A stretch of DNA of 64,000 nt, taken from NCBI GenBank assembly GCA_963713695.1, contig CAVQMU010000003.1, positions 248,001 through 312,000 of the forward strand. The letters are read 5' to 3'. A program made the translations under genes and the position numbers. Origin of the DNA: Rhodoblastus sp963713695 (lineage in GTDB: Bacteria > Pseudomonadota > Alphaproteobacteria > Rhizobiales > Beijerinckiaceae). Shown here piece after piece: positions 28,231 to 40,732 of this stretch (positions are counted from its first letter, which is position 1; every line of letters starts with the position of its first letter). The notes under the pieces were generated by a model, which saw nothing but the letters and a program-made list of their open reading frames with translations, had not been told where the DNA came from and made no database searches.

Positions 28231-30294
28231 ATGGCTGAAGACAACGATCTTTTTGGCGGCGCCGCCCCGTCCGTCCGCGCGGACCGATCCGGCAAGGACA
28301 AGAAGCCGGGCGCCGAGCAGAGGCGGCCGGCCAACGGCACGCTGGCGGAAGCCGATTACAACGCCTCCTCGATCGAAGTGCTGGAAGGGCTTGAGCCGGT
28401 TCGGCGCCGCCCCGGCATGTATATCGGCGGCACCGACGAGACCGCCCTGCACCATCTCTTCGCCGAAGTGCTCGACAATTCGATGGACGAGGCGGTGGCC
28501 GGCCACGCCACCCGCATCGAAGTGGTGCTGGAGGAGGACGGATTCCTCTGCGTCAGCGACAATGGCCGTGGCGTTCCCGTCGATCCGCATCCGAAATTCC
28601 CGAAGAAGTCGGCGCTGGAGGTCATCCTCACCACGCTGCATTCCGGCGGCAAGTTCGATTCCGGCGCCTACCAGACCTCCGGCGGCCTGCATGGCGTCGG
28701 CGTTTCCGTGGTCAACGCTTTGTCCGAGCGGCTCGAAGTCGAGGTCGCCCGCAACCAGACGCTCTACCGCCAATGTTTCGAGCGCGGCGCGCCGCTTGGC
28801 AAGCTGGAGACCGTCGGGCGCGTGACCAACCGGCGCGGCACCAGGGTGCGTTTCAGGGCCGATCCGCTGATCTTCAAGGAAAACGCCCGTTTCAGCCCGG
28901 CGCGTCTCTTCAAGATGGCCCGCGCGAAAGCCTATCTGTTCGGCGGCGTCGAAATCCGCTGGAAATGCGCGCCCGCGCTGCTCGATCCCGCCGGCAAGAC
29001 TCCGGCCGAGGCGGTCTTCCATTTTCCGGGCGGCCTCAAGGACTATCTCGCCGCCGACATCGCCGGCAAGGACGTCGTCGTCGAGCAGTTCTTCACCGGG
29101 CGGGTCGACAAGGCCGAACGGCACGGCTCGCTCGAATGGGCGGTGGCGTGGCTGGCGCAGGATGACGGCTTCGTCCATTCCTATTGCAACACCATCCCGA
29201 CTCCCGACGGCGGCACCCACGAATCCGGCCTGCGCCTGGCCCTGTTGCGCGCGCTGAAAGACCATGCCGAGCGCATCGGCCAGGGCAAGCGCGCCTCGGC
29301 GGTGACCACCGACGACCTGATGACCGGCTGCGCCGCGCTGATCTCGATCTTCATTCGCGAGCCCGAATTCCAGGGCCAGAACAAGAGCCGGCTGATGAGC
29401 ATCGAGGCCTCGCGCATCGTCGAGGGGCAATTGCGCGACGCCTTCGATCATTGGCTCGCGGGCTCTCCAGCCCAGGCAACGCGCCTGCTCGACTATGCGG
29501 TCGAGCGCGCCGAGGAGCGCATGCGACGTCGGGCCGAGAAGGATGTCGCGCGCAAAAGCGCGACGCGCAAGCTGCGCCTGCCCGGAAAGCTCGCGGACTG
29601 CTCGAACAATTCGTCGCAAGGCTCTGAATTATTTATCGTCGAAGGCGATTCGGCCGGCGGCTCCGCCAAGCAGGCGCGCGACCGCGCCAACCAGGCGATC
29701 CTGCCCTTGCGCGGCAAGATCCTCAATGTCGCAAGCGCCACCCGCGACAAGCTTGCGGCCAACCAGCAGCTTTCCGACCTGATCCAGGCGCTCGGCGCCG
29801 GCACGGGCTCCCATTACCGCGCCGAGGACTTGCGCTACGACAAGATCATCATCATGACCGACGCCGACGTGGACGGCGCCCATATCGCCTCGCTGCTGAT
29901 CACCTTCTTCTACCGGCAGATGCCGAAACTGATCGACCAGGGCCATCTCTTCCTCGCCGTGCCGCCGCTGTTCAGATTGTCGCAAGGCGCCAAGACCGCT
30001 TATGCGCGCGACGAATTCCACCGCGACGAATTGCTGAAAACGGTGTTTTCCGGCCGCGGAAAAGTCGAAATCAGCCGCTTCAAGGGGCTGGGCGAAATGA
30101 TGCCGGCGCAATTGAAGGAAACCACCATGGATCCGGGCAAGCGCACGCTGCTCAAGGTCGGCATCGTCGAGGAGGATCGCGAGGAAACCGCGGATTCCGT
30201 CGAGCGCCTGATGGGAACCAAGCCCGAGGCGCGTTTCGCCTTCCTGCAGGAGCGCGCCGCCTTCGCCGTCGCCGCCGATCTCGTCGATCTCTAA
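28231..30294 (+). CDS. parE: DNA topoisomerase IV subunit B
   Basis: A 687-aa ATPase subunit that works with ParC to separate daughter chromosomes. The GHKL ATPase region has VLDNSMDEA and SDNGRGVPVD, and the ATP lid is TSGGLHGVGVSVVNAL. The TOPRIM domain has EGDSAGGSAKQARDR and DADVDGAHI, and the C-terminus has RFKGLGEMMPAQLKETTM. Residues 1-40 are a variable polar extension. parC is not in the window, as is usual in this group, where the two genes are apart. Confidence 0.93.
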   Translation: MAEDNDLFGGAAPSVRADRSGKDKKPGAEQRRPANGTLAEADYNASSIEVLEGLEPVRRRPGMYIGGTDETALHHLFAEVLDNSMDEAVAGHATRIEVVLEEDGFLCVSDNGRGVPVDPHPKFPKKSALEVILTTLHSGGKFDSGAYQTSGGLHGVGVSVVNALSERLEVEVARNQTLYRQCFERGAPLGKLETVGRVTNRRGTRVRFRADPLIFKENARFSPARLFKMARAKAYLFGGVEIRWKCAPALLDPAGKTPAEAVFHFPGGLKDYLAADIAGKDVVVEQFFTGRVDKAERHGSLEWAVAWLAQDDGFVHSYCNTIPTPDGGTHESGLRLALLRALKDHAERIGQGKRASAVTTDDLMTGCAALISIFIREPEFQGQNKSRLMSIEASRIVEGQLRDAFDHWLAGSPAQATRLLDYAVERAEERMRRRAEKDVARKSATRKLRLPGKLADCSNNSSQGSELFIVEGDSAGGSAKQARDRANQAILPLRGKILNVASATRDKLAANQQLSDLIQALGAGTGSHYRAEDLRYDKIIIMTDADVDGAHIASLLITFFYRQMPKLIDQGHLFLAVPPLFRLSQGAKTAYARDEFHRDELLKTVFSGRGKVEISRFKGLGEMMPAQLKETTMDPGKRTLLKVGIVEEDREETADSVERLMGTKPEARFAFLQERAAFAVAADLVDL

Positions 30295-30305
30295 GGGAGC
30301 AAGAC

Positions 30306-30842
30306 ATGTCCTCCGAACCCGCTCCGGCAAAGTACAACGGCGTCCAGATCGCCTTGCACTGGCTCATCGCCCTGATGATTTTCGGCCTTTACGTCGTCGG
30401 CCTCTCGGTCGACACGTTCGAAAAGCCCACGCGGCCCCTCGTCGTCAACCTGCACGCGATCTTCGGCCTGGCGCTGCTGACTCTCGTCTTCCTGCGCATC
30501 GCCTGGCGGGCGACCCACGCCGCCCCGGCCTACCCCGACTCCATGGGCCCGCTGTTCCGGAAGGCGGCGGCCGCCGGCCACGGCCTGCTCTATGTCCTGA
30601 TGGCGCTTGTCCCGCTGATCGGCCTGCGCGGCTTCTTGCTGCGCGGACGGCCGTTCGACTTCGGCCTCTTCCAGATCCCCTCGCCGCTCGAAGGCAACCA
30701 TGATCTCGCCGAACAGACCGCCGAGATCCACGGCCTGTTCGCCCATCTTCTGATCGCGCTGGTCGTCGGGCATGTGATCGCCGCGCTCTATCACCAGTTC
30801 GTGCTGCGCGACGGCGTGCTGACGAGAATGCGCCCGAACTGA
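30306..30842 (+). CDS. Cytochrome b561 family protein
   Basis: A 178-aa membrane protein with four helices. Haem-binding His candidates are in QIALHWLIALMIF, NLHAIFGLALL, AGHGLLYVLMAL and VGHVIAALYHQFVL. Bacterial b561 proteins pass electrons between quinol and periplasmic acceptors; some act as superoxide oxidases (CybB). It starts 11 bases after parE, close enough for co-transcription, though no functional link is known. Confidence 0.88.
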   Translation: MSSEPAPAKYNGVQIALHWLIALMIFGLYVVGLSVDTFEKPTRPLVVNLHAIFGLALLTLVFLRIAWRATHAAPAYPDSMGPLFRKAAAAGHGLLYVLMALVPLIGLRGFLLRGRPFDFGLFQIPSPLEGNHDLAEQTAEIHGLFAHLLIALVVGHVIAALYHQFVLRDGVLTRMRPN

Positions 30843-30918
30843 CGCTTGACGCGAAAAGCTAACGGTCCGTTTACCACGTCCGGGTCATAAAGGATCGAAC
30901 TTGATCCGGAGCGGACGA

Positions 30919-31170
30919 ATGTCTGAATTTTCTCGCTTGCCCCAAAAATCCACGGGCTCGGCTTTCGAAAAATGGGCCGTTTTCTGCGGACTGCTCGGCG
31001 TGGCCTGCGTGCTCTGCGCGCACGGCATGGACAAGCTGGCGCAAAACGGCGACTTGCCGGTGATTTCCTTCAATCACTCCGGGCCCAATTCGGGCGTCGA
31101 TTACTCGGGCACCGCGTCGATCCCGCATCGCGCGCAATCGACCAACCTTAATCCCTGCGGCTCGAAATAG
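30919..31170 (+). CDS. Small membrane-anchored hypothetical protein
   Basis: An 83-aa frame with one hydrophobic segment (WAVFCGLLGVACVLCAHGM), then a polar tail ending in NLNPCGSK. A GGAG motif lies about ten bases before ATG 30919; a TTG at 30901 would add six residues. No domain is recognised. Balanced composition and a ribosome site argue that it is real. It is probably a bitopic inner-membrane protein with a periplasmic tail. Confidence 0.5.
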   Translation: MSEFSRLPQKSTGSAFEKWAVFCGLLGVACVLCAHGMDKLAQNGDLPVISFNHSGPNSGVDYSGTASIPHRAQSTNLNPCGSK

Positions 31171-31585
31171 CGCCTTTTCGCCGTCAGGTCCGAAAAGCCA
31201 GCCTGGCGCCCGGCGCATGCGTTCAAGCTCTTTTCAGCCGGAAACGCTGTTTCCGGCACAATTTTATTGACATCGGCGCGGCGCGGCCTAATGGTCCGGG
31301 CGGCGCTCTGGGATTCGCGCGCGCCCGCCGTTCAGCGAATGGCGCTTCGACAATACGGCGAATGGACACGAAGCGACGGGTTTGACCGCCGTTTCGAAAA
31401 GCCTCCGGCCAGGACCTGGCCGCAAGCGCCCAGTCACTCCGCCAGACGTGATCCCGAGCCTGGTCTCCCGAAAGTCTTCTGGATTTGTGGACAGGACCAA
31501 GCGATCCAACCCGGCGTCTGACGAGTTTCATGCTGTCGAAAAACATGGGACGAAGCTGGCGAAACCCCGTTCATTGGGAATTTTG
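31171..31585 (+). other. Long upstream region of the RNA helicase gene
   Basis: 415 bases with no convincing gene. It holds a perfect 9-bp hairpin at 31237-31257 (GCCGGAAAC, GCT loop) followed by ACAATTTTATT, a plausible terminator for the small gene upstream. TTGACA at 31267 with TAATGG 16 bases later could be a promoter, leaving a 5' leader of about 290 bases. Long leaders are known for cold-induced helicase mRNAs, but this is inference. Confidence 0.4.
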
Positions 31586-33238
<1,653 letters not shown>

Positions 33239-33295
33239 GCTGGCGACGGCTGTGCGCGACGACTTTCCTTGAAGCTTCGGTTGCGGACCTGAGCC

Positions 33296-33994
33296 TCAGG
33301 GCGTCGCTTCGAGCCTGTCCAGCAGGTCCAGCGACAGGCCCGTGCAGTCGGGCAATTGCAGGCTGGCCTCGGAAAGGTCATCGTCACTGCAATACAGGCT
33401 GCGCACGCCGATCACCCGCAGGCCGGCGGCGCGCGCCGAGCGGACGCCGTTGCGCGAATCCTCTATCGCCACGCATTGCGCGGGCCCGCGCATAAATCGC
33501 TCCATCGCCAGGATGTAGATGTCGGGCGCCGGCTTCTTGCGCTGGACCATGTCGCCGGCGGCCACCACCGGAAAAATCCTGCGCCAGTCCGCCCCCAGCG
33601 CCATCCCGAGCAGGACTTCGACATTGGGCGCGCTGGTCGTGGTGGCCACGCCAAGCGTCACGCCGCGCGAAACCGCGTTGTCGACGAATTCGGAGACGCC
33701 GGGGCGAAAAGTCACCTCGCCCGCCGCCACCATGCCGGTATAGATCTCGGTCTTGCGCCGATGCAGGTCTGCGACGATGGCCGTCGCGTAATCGGCGGCG
33801 AGGCCCGGGTGACGCGCCGCATAATGCAGGATGCGCTCCTTGCCGCCGGTGACCTTGAGAAGATCGCGGTAGAGCGGCGCATCCCAGATCCACGCCAGGC
33901 CGAAATCGGAAAAAGCCCTGCTGAAGGCCTGGCGATGAAACTCCTCGGTTTCAGCGAGAACCCCGTCCACGTCGAATATGACAGTCACCGCCAA
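33296..33994 (-). CDS. HAD-family phosphatase, CbbY-like
   Basis: A 232-aa HAD hydrolase. The nucleophile is D8 in FDVDGVLAETEEFHRQAF, motif II is in ATTTSAPN, the motif III Lys is in QRKKPAPDIY and motif IV is IEDSRNGVRSARAAG. The cap segment LYRDLLKVTGGKERI is the CbbY signature. CbbY removes xylulose-1,5-bisphosphate, a RuBisCO inhibitor, in Calvin-cycle bacteria. No Calvin genes lie nearby, so its substrate here may differ. Stand-alone minus-strand gene. Confidence 0.8.
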   Translation of the reverse strand: MAVTVIFDVDGVLAETEEFHRQAFSRAFSDFGLAWIWDAPLYRDLLKVTGGKERILHYAARHPGLAADYATAIVADLHRRKTEIYTGMVAAGEVTFRPGVSEFVDNAVSRGVTLGVATTTSAPNVEVLLGMALGADWRRIFPVVAAGDMVQRKKPAPDIYILAMERFMRGPAQCVAIEDSRNGVRSARAAGLRVIGVRSLYCSDDDLSEASLQLPDCTGLSLDLLDRLEATP

Positions 33995-34112
33995 GTCGCT
34001 CTCCCCAGTGCTTTTTGCCCAAGTTCTTTTTTTGGAAGGATGCGCGTCGCCCGGCGAAAAGGAAATTTAATTTCATGCAAGAGGAATTCAGATTATCTGA
34101 AGACGCCCTTGA

Positions 34113-37100
34113 TCAAGGCGGCAGGACGCCGAAAATTTTCCGCAAAAACCCCGGCGCAATAGCGGAGAGCGGATTGACCGACAGCACCGGAGCCGAGGTT
34201 TTGCCGGTGACGCGGTAATTGAGGCCGATCAGCCCTTCCTGGTCGCCGCCGCCAAGCACCAGGCCAAGCACGGGCAACTGGCCAAACAGGTTGTTGACGC
34301 CATAGGCCGGCACGAAGACGCCGGTCAGGTCGAGCGCATCGTGGTCGAAATCGATCCAGCCTTCCAGCGTCGAGCCAATGTTGGGGCTGGAGATCGTGCC
34401 GTCGCGAATGGTCAATCGACCGCTCTTCTTGTTAAGCAGGGCGTGAAGCCGCGAGAAGGCGACGACATTGGGATCGATCTTGAGCTTCGAGGCGAATTGA
34501 TCGCTGTTCGGGGCGCTGGCGAAGCTCCGCATCGCCGGCTCGCCACGCAAGGTGAATTTCTCGATGTCGAGGGGACCGGACATGCCGCCCTCGGCGAGGG
34601 TGAGGTCACAGCTCAGCCGCCCCCCCTCCATGTGGCTGTAGAGATCGAGAAAGGCGAGCAACGCGCCTCCGTCCGACGTCGTCACCCGCAAGACGGATGC
34701 GCCTCCGTCGTGACTCAGCGCCCCCTTCACCCCGTCGCCGCCCTGCTTGCCGGAAAAGTCGAGCGTCTGCAGCCGTCCGCCCTTGCGGCTCATGCGCATT
34801 TCGGCGTTGGAGATGAGCTGGCGATTGGCGCCCGATATCAATGTCGCGCTCAAGTCGAGGTCGAAATCGACGCCGGGACGCCCGGCCTCGCTCGCGTCGG
34901 CCATCGCCTTCAGGAAGGGACGCGCGTCGATGGCCGCGCCGCGCGCGCTGATCTTCAGCCTGTCCCCGGCCCGCGCGGCCTCGATTTCGAGACTGTCGCC
35001 GGGCGAAAACCGGACCTGGCCGAATTTGGCGGAAAGCAGCCCGCCGTCGGCGCCCAGCGCCATCGCGCCCTTGGCCATCTGGCCGGCGCCGTCATAGACG
35101 ATCTGCTCCAGGCTTGCGCCGCCGCGCTCGTCCTCCCGATAGGCGAAACTCGCCTTGGCCGGCCGCCCCGGCGGCTTGAAAAGCCCGGGCGCCGGATAGT
35201 TCAGCGCGGTTTTGGTCAGGTCCAGCTCGATCTGCGCCTGAGGATGCGCTGCGCCGACCGGGCCGGCGATCTTCACCCCGATCGGCCCGGCGACCGAGGC
35301 CCCGAAGGGCAGCCCGGCCTTGGCCCGCGCCGCCTCGTCCATCGCGAACGCGATCAAGCCCTGCCCCGGCTCTTCGCCGTTGCGCGTCAACTCGATCGTC
35401 GCGGGCGCGCCCAAGATCTTTCCGGCGCCGGCGACATGGGTGACGCCGCCGCCGACATTGACGGTGAGGGTCGCGGACTCGAGCTTTTCCTTGCCGACGA
35501 TATGATCGGCCGAAAAATTCTCGACCCTGGCGGCGACGTCGACGCTCGTCAGCTTCCGGTCGTAATCCGCCGCGAGCCTGGTCCGATAGGTGAAGGTTCC
35601 GTCGAATTGTCCCCGGGTGGTCTTCGGATCGAGCGGCAGGCTGGCCACGCGGGCGAAGGCGGGTTTCGCCAGCAACTCGCCAAGCGCGTCAAGCGAGCCC
35701 TTGCCCCGCGCCGAAACGCTCATCTCCGGCGGCTTTTTCTCGACGTCCGGAAAGGCGATCACGCCGTCGCTGAAATCGATCCGCCGCCCGGCCGCCGCCT
35801 CCATCGCCCCCGTGCTGACGGCCAACCGCGTCGCACGGCCGCTCGAATGGCCGACGCCGTACACGCCCGTGACGGGAGGCGCGCCGTCGAGAAAGCTGAA
35901 GGCGGCGTCCTTGACCGTATAGTCCACCGTGATGCGGTCGCTCATGGGAGCGTGCTGGGCGCGCATCATGCGCAGGTCGGTCTCGTCGAAATCGAGCGCG
36001 AGGCCAAGGCTTTCCAGCGTGCCGCCGATCAGGTGGTCGCCGATCCAGCCGCGCACCGGCGCGCCCGCGGCGTTCGGCCAGAGCGCCAGCACGGCGGTCG
36101 CCGATGTCTTCCCGGCCGCCACGCCGAGACGCAGATGCGGGCCGCTGACCCAGTCCAAGGTCCCCTGCGCGGCGGCGCCCACCTCCGGCCCGACCATTTC
36201 CGTCCGTCCGATCGTCAGCAGCTTGCTGGCTGGGTCCACGGTGAACTCGCCGTGAAAGGAGGAGATCGACAGGGGCTTTTCGCCGGCCTTGTCGGGGCCG
36301 ATCATGCAGGGCTCGGTCTGCTTGAACGCGATGGTCCAGGGCGCGCCGTCGGTTGGCGGCGGGGTGACCGAGCCGTTGAGGAAAAAGCGCGTTTCGCCGG
36401 AAAAAATCTGCGCCTCGTCAATCAAGGCGCGATGGTTGGCGGCGTCCCAATGCGCCGCGGCGAAAACCTCGTCGACGAAGACCGGCGCGAAATCAGGGTC
36501 GTCGAGCCGCCAGAAGCCCGCGCCGAGGTCGATGCGGGCGTTGGCCTCTATGACATGGCCGTCGCCCTCGAAGGACGCAGCCGCCTTGAACGCGATGGGG
36601 ATGTCGGAGTCGACCGGCAGCGAGGTCTTGCCCGCGAGCAGCGCGATTTCATCGATGGAAAATCCGCTCGCCTCGAAAGAGAGATCGTGCGCCTCGGCGC
36701 GAGCGCCATGCGCCGCGCCGTGCACGCTCCAGCGCCCGCTCGGGCCGAGCGCCGACATCTTCATATCGGCCGCGCCCCTGCCGCCGACGCGGGAGCGGTC
36801 AAGCGAAAACTCGAAATCCTGGAAGCCGCGCTTCTGGCCCGCGATCTGGTCGTCGATGACCAGGCTGCCGCGCCGCACGCCGAAATGGTCGAGCGCGGCG
36901 ATCGGGCTGTCGCCGCTGGAGGCCAGGTCGAAAATCGAATTGATCGCCAGGGCGGCCTGCCGGATGATTTTGGCGCGCGGCGCGGTCGGCGCGCTGGTCG
37001 GCGGCGCGACGGAGGCTTGCCCCAGGACGTTATCGGTCGCGTTTTGCGGCGCGCTTTCCGGCGGCCTTGCCGTCTCGCCGGCGCTGAGGTCGACGCCGCC

Positions 37101-37632
37101 GTCCGGCAGGACATGCAACTCGACGTGCAGGTCTTCGAGTTCGACGCGCGAGGGCTTGAATTGGCCGCCAAACAGCGAAAGGGGATCGAAGATCAGATGG
37201 GCCTTGGGGGCGGTGACGAGCTTGCGGCCGTCGGCCCTGCTGATCGCAAAATCCTGCAGCGCGAGGGCCAGCCCGTAATTCTCGCGCTCGACGGCGAGAT
37301 CGCTGATGTCGAGCCGGTAGGCGGGGCCGAGCTTCTGGTTGAGGGCGCCGACGATGGCCGGTTTCAAAAGGTCGAGGTTGAGCCGCCCGACCGCAAGTGC
37401 GACGACCAGCGCGCCGAAGACGCAGATCAGCGCCAGGAGCGCCGCCGACACGCCGGCTCCCGCGACATGGCGCAGACGCCAGCGCCGTCGCCTGAGCGGC
37501 GGCGACTTCGACCACGGGCTCTGTCTCCGGCAATTCGACCAAGGGCTCCGGCTTTCCTCGCTGGCGCCGCCAATCCCGCGGAATTGATGGCGCCTTGTCC
37601 GTTTCGTCGCGCAGGCTGCGCGCCGTCTCCAT
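34113..37632 (-). CDS. AsmA/YhdP-like envelope protein, frame break near the N-terminus
   Basis: About 1170 aa, anchored by one N-terminal helix (VSAALLALICVFGALVVALAV) with the rest periplasmic. The DUF3971 and AsmA-C-like repeats are rich in beta strands, such as DFAISRADGRKLVTAPKAH, and the C-terminus has LEGWIDFDHDALDLTGVFVPAYG and LIGLNYRVTG. Such proteins are thought to carry phospholipid to the outer membrane. ATG 37632 (METARSLRDE) begins a plausible cytosolic tail that shifts into the main frame near 37499. Without that shift, the main frame reads an Arg-rich N-terminus from 37727. It is divergent from the peroxiredoxin gene. Confidence 0.8.
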
Positions 37633-37784
37633 CGGCCGATCAGGATTAGCGCTTGGCGGCGCCTTGCGAATCGACGGATTAATGTAAACTGCCGCAAGGT
37701 TCTGGCCCAGTCGCCGAAACCGCGCAATCAAGACCGCGCGACACCCCGCCCGATTGCCCGCGATTTGAGACAAAAGGAAGGCCG

Positions 37785-38279
37785 ATGGCTGAAAATTTGA
37801 AAAAGGGCTCCCGCGCCCTCGAAACGGGCGACCGCGCCCCCGACTTCAAGCTGCCGCGCGACGGCGAAGGCGCCCTGTCGCTCAGCGATTTCAAGGGAAA
37901 GAAGCTCGTTCTCTATTTCTACCCCAAGGACGACACGTCCGGCTGCACGGCTGAAGCCATCGACTTCAACCGGCTGGCGCCCGACTTCGCCAAGGCCGGC
38001 GCGGCGATTGTCGGCGCATCGCCCGATCCGGTGAAGCGACACGACAAGTTCCGCCAGAAATATGAACTGACCTTTCCACTGCTCGCCGACGAATTGAAAC
38101 AAATGCTCGAAAGTTACGGCGTCTGGGTCGAGAAGAGCATGTATGGCCGCAAATACATGGGCGTCGAGCGCTCGACCTTCCTGATCGGCCCGGACGGGAA
38201 GATCGCCCGCATCTGGCGCAAGGTGAAGGTGCCCGGCCACGCCGACGAGGCGCTCGCCGCGGCCAAGGCCCTGGGTTGA
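37785..38279 (+). CDS. bcp: Thioredoxin-dependent peroxiredoxin, BCP type
   Basis: A 164-aa peroxidase that reduces hydrogen and organic peroxides. The peroxidatic Cys is in YPKDDTSGCTAEAIDF, and the family pattern GDRAPDFKLP lies upstream. The second Cys of E. coli BCP, five residues later, is Ile here, so the enzyme uses an external or other resolving thiol, as in many alphaproteobacterial BCPs. The ATG has AAGGAAGG upstream. Divergent from the AsmA-like gene. Confidence 0.9.
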   Translation: MAENLKKGSRALETGDRAPDFKLPRDGEGALSLSDFKGKKLVLYFYPKDDTSGCTAEAIDFNRLAPDFAKAGAAIVGASPDPVKRHDKFRQKYELTFPLLADELKQMLESYGVWVEKSMYGRKYMGVERSTFLIGPDGKIARIWRKVKVPGHADEALAAAKALG

Positions 38280-38380
38280 CCGGCGGTTTGGAGGCATTGG
38301 CGAAGCGTTAACCATGCTGTTTTAAATTTCCCCCTGAAATCAGCGCTCCGTGCAAGGGAGCCGGTCAGGGACGGTTACGC

Positions 38381-39757
38381 ATGCGCCAGTCTTTTTCGTC
38401 GGCGGCCGAACAGTCGAAGATCGCCATAAGCCTGGCGCATGGCGGCTACCGCCGCGACTTCGCGCTGGCGCCGGGCCTCGCCTACGTCCTGTGCGGCCTC
38501 GCGCCGCTGCTTCTCCTGTGCGGCCTTGGCCTCGGCGCCTATTCGATGTTTCGCGACGACATGCTCGCCTCGCTGATGCGGCGGCAGGCGCATATGCAAT
38601 TCGCCTACGAGGATCGCATCGCCTCGCTGCGCTCGCAGATCGACGCCATCGCCTCGCGCCAGATGCTCAACCAGGATTCCTTCGAGGGCAAGGTGGCGGA
38701 ACTCGCCGTCAGGCAGGCGCGACTTGAGTCGCGCTCGGCGCTGGTCGCCGCCCTCGCCGCCAAGGTCCAGCCCGGCGACGGAACGACGGTCGTCCGCCGC
38801 GCGCCGGCCGCGGTGGCGCCCGCCGCCGCATGGTCCGGCCCCACGCCGTCCCGGCCGGCCCAGGCCCGGGAAACCGACGCCAAGCCGGACGCCGGCAAGT
38901 TCGACGCGGCGAAGCCCAGCGCCGCCAAGCCGACGCCCGAGGGCTTCGACCTCCGCCGCACCCAGCCGCTCGACTCGCAGGGCGATGACGTCTCCGACAA
39001 TTCCGATCCGGCCTCGGCGAGCGAACGTCTGCGCAGCCTCGCCGACAGCTTCGATCGCATGGAAAAGCGCCAGGTCGCCGCCCTCGACGGGTTGCGGGGC
39101 CCCGCAGCCATCCGGGCCGAGCGAATTCGCGAGGCCTTTTCCGACGCGGGCCTGCCCGTCGATCGCATGATCCGCCACGCGGCGGCGCTGCATCCGGGAA
39201 AATCCCCAAATCCCCCGCCCGCCGTCGGCGGTCCCTTCGAGCCGGCGCCGGCGGAAGCCTCCGGCGATTTCGCCCGTGCCTATGCGAATGTCAGCCAGAA
39301 CCTGGCCCTGGTGGACGGATTGCGCGACGCCCTGCCCTTCGCGCCCCTGCGCCAGCCCCTGCCCGGCCCGCTCGACATGACCTCGTCGTTCGGCTACCGC
39401 ACCGATCCCTTTCTCGGCCGGCCGGCCCTGCACAGCGGCATCGATTTCCGCGGCGAATATGGCGCGCCGATCCACGCCACGGCCGCCGGACGCGTCAGCG
39501 TCGCGGGCCCCTCGGGCGGCTACGGCAATATGGTGGAAATCGACCACGGCGCCGGGCTCGCAACGCGCTATGGCCATATGTCGCAGATCGACGTCGCCGA
39601 GGGCCAATGGGTCGAGGCGGGCGCGATCATCGGCCACATCGGCTCGACCGGCCGCTCGACCGGCCCGCATTTGCATTACGAGGTTCGCGTGGACGGCGCC
39701 GCCGTCGATCCATCGCGCTATCTCAAGGCCGGAAAGATCTTGAACTCGGCGCTTTGA
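38381..39757 (+). CDS. M23 family peptidoglycan endopeptidase
   Basis: A 458-aa membrane-anchored peptidase. One helix (LAYVLCGLAPLLLLCGLGLGAY) is followed by a periplasmic coiled coil (about residues 60-130) and an Ala/Pro-rich linker. The C-terminal LytM domain has zinc ligands in HSGIDFRG and HLHYEVRVDG, plus GHIGSTGRSTGPH. Both the H-x3-D and H-x-H ligands are present, so it should be active. Coiled-coil plus M23 proteins of this type shape or split the cell wall. Stand-alone gene. Confidence 0.87.
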   Translation: MRQSFSSAAEQSKIAISLAHGGYRRDFALAPGLAYVLCGLAPLLLLCGLGLGAYSMFRDDMLASLMRRQAHMQFAYEDRIASLRSQIDAIASRQMLNQDSFEGKVAELAVRQARLESRSALVAALAAKVQPGDGTTVVRRAPAAVAPAAAWSGPTPSRPAQARETDAKPDAGKFDAAKPSAAKPTPEGFDLRRTQPLDSQGDDVSDNSDPASASERLRSLADSFDRMEKRQVAALDGLRGPAAIRAERIREAFSDAGLPVDRMIRHAAALHPGKSPNPPPAVGGPFEPAPAEASGDFARAYANVSQNLALVDGLRDALPFAPLRQPLPGPLDMTSSFGYRTDPFLGRPALHSGIDFRGEYGAPIHATAAGRVSVAGPSGGYGNMVEIDHGAGLATRYGHMSQIDVAEGQWVEAGAIIGHIGSTGRSTGPHLHYEVRVDGAAVDPSRYLKAGKILNSAL

Positions 39758-39928
39758 AACGCCTTATCAGGCGCAGCATTGTTCATCTATCGCTTCGTTG
39801 AGAAGAGCGGCCGCGTCGCCTCGGTCCGTCCGCAAGGCGGCAATGATCCGCACTAGCTCCAAGGCCGTCACTGCACTAACATTCCGACTGGACCAGTGAC
39901 GCCGATTAACCGGAGAAAGGGAGAGCCT

Positions 39929-40561
39929 ATGCGCAAATCCTTTGATCAATCGAAAAGAATTTCGCTTTTATTGACCGCCATTTATGCAGCGTTCGTCCTC
40001 TTTCCGGCAACGGCTCACGCGCGCTACGGCTTCTTCGGAGGCAACAAGCCCGCAGTCCTCGTCTACATCGACAAAACCAATCAACAAATGACGGTTTCTT
40101 TGGACGGGGCGGAAAAATATCGATGGCCGGTGTCAACGGGCCGGGCAGGATATTCAACCCCGTCGGGGACCTTTACCGCGACGTCCATGAACGAGATCTG
40201 GTATAGCAAAGAGTTCGACAACGCCCCCATGCCCCATGCCGTTTTCTTTATTCGGGACGGCCACGCCATTCACGGCACCTACGAGGTGAAGAACCTCGGC
40301 AAACCCGTATCGCATGGCTGCGTGCGCATCTCGCCTGAAAATGCCGCGACACTCTACGAGCTGGTGCGGGAGAATGGACTGGAGAATACAAAGGTGGTGC
40401 TTACCGGCTCCAGTTCGGGCGAGGTCGCCAGGGCGCAGACAAGCCCGCACAGGGCGCCTTCCGGGGCGTCTTCCGGGGCGTCTTCCGGGGCGTCGTCCGA
40501 CGCCGCCGCCTATCGCAACAGGCCCCAGGGTTACGATCGCTCACCATGGATACGTTGGTGA
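39929..40561 (+). CDS. L,D-transpeptidase (YkuD domain)
   Basis: A 210-aa exported enzyme that forms 3-3 cross-links in peptidoglycan or ties proteins to it. The signal peptide is ISLLLTAIYAAFVLFPATAHA. The YkuD core has YIDKTNQQMTVSLDG and FFIRDGHAIHGTYE, and the catalytic motif SHGCVRIS with its Cys. The C-terminal tail repeats SGAS from a 12-base tandem DNA repeat (40461-40498). GGAGAAAGGGAG lies before ATG 39929. Confidence 0.9.
   Translation: MRKSFDQSKRISLLLTAIYAAFVLFPATAHARYGFFGGNKPAVLVYIDKTNQQMTVSLDGAEKYRWPVSTGRAGYSTPSGTFTATSMNEIWYSKEFDNAPMPHAVFFIRDGHAIHGTYEVKNLGKPVSHGCVRISPENAATLYELVRENGLENTKVVLTGSSSGEVARAQTSPHRAPSGASSGASSGASSDAAAYRNRPQGYDRSPWIRW
40461..40498 (+). repeat. 12-bp tandem repeat in the L,D-transpeptidase tail
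   Basis: Three copies of CCGGGGCGTCTT plus a partial unit, encoding SGAS repeats after the catalytic domain. They are in-frame, so copy-number changes would only vary the tail length. Confidence 0.8.
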
Positions 40562-40732
40562 AGACCAGGTGGTCGTTGCAACCGCACGCTTCATTGCGCC
40601 GTCGTTTCCCGCGGAACGCCGCTTCGCCAGGCTGCTGAGCCGTCCCGGCCGCGCCGAATTCCGATGCATCACGTGCGTTTCTCTACATGGAGCAAACGCA
40701 TCTGCATTCAGATCAGACAGGCAAAATGATCT

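Noticed and set aside
34341..37649. A plus-strand open frame of about 1100 residues
   Set aside because: It is the antisense shadow of the AsmA-like gene, with Arg/Gly/Ala-rich low-information sequence and no domain.
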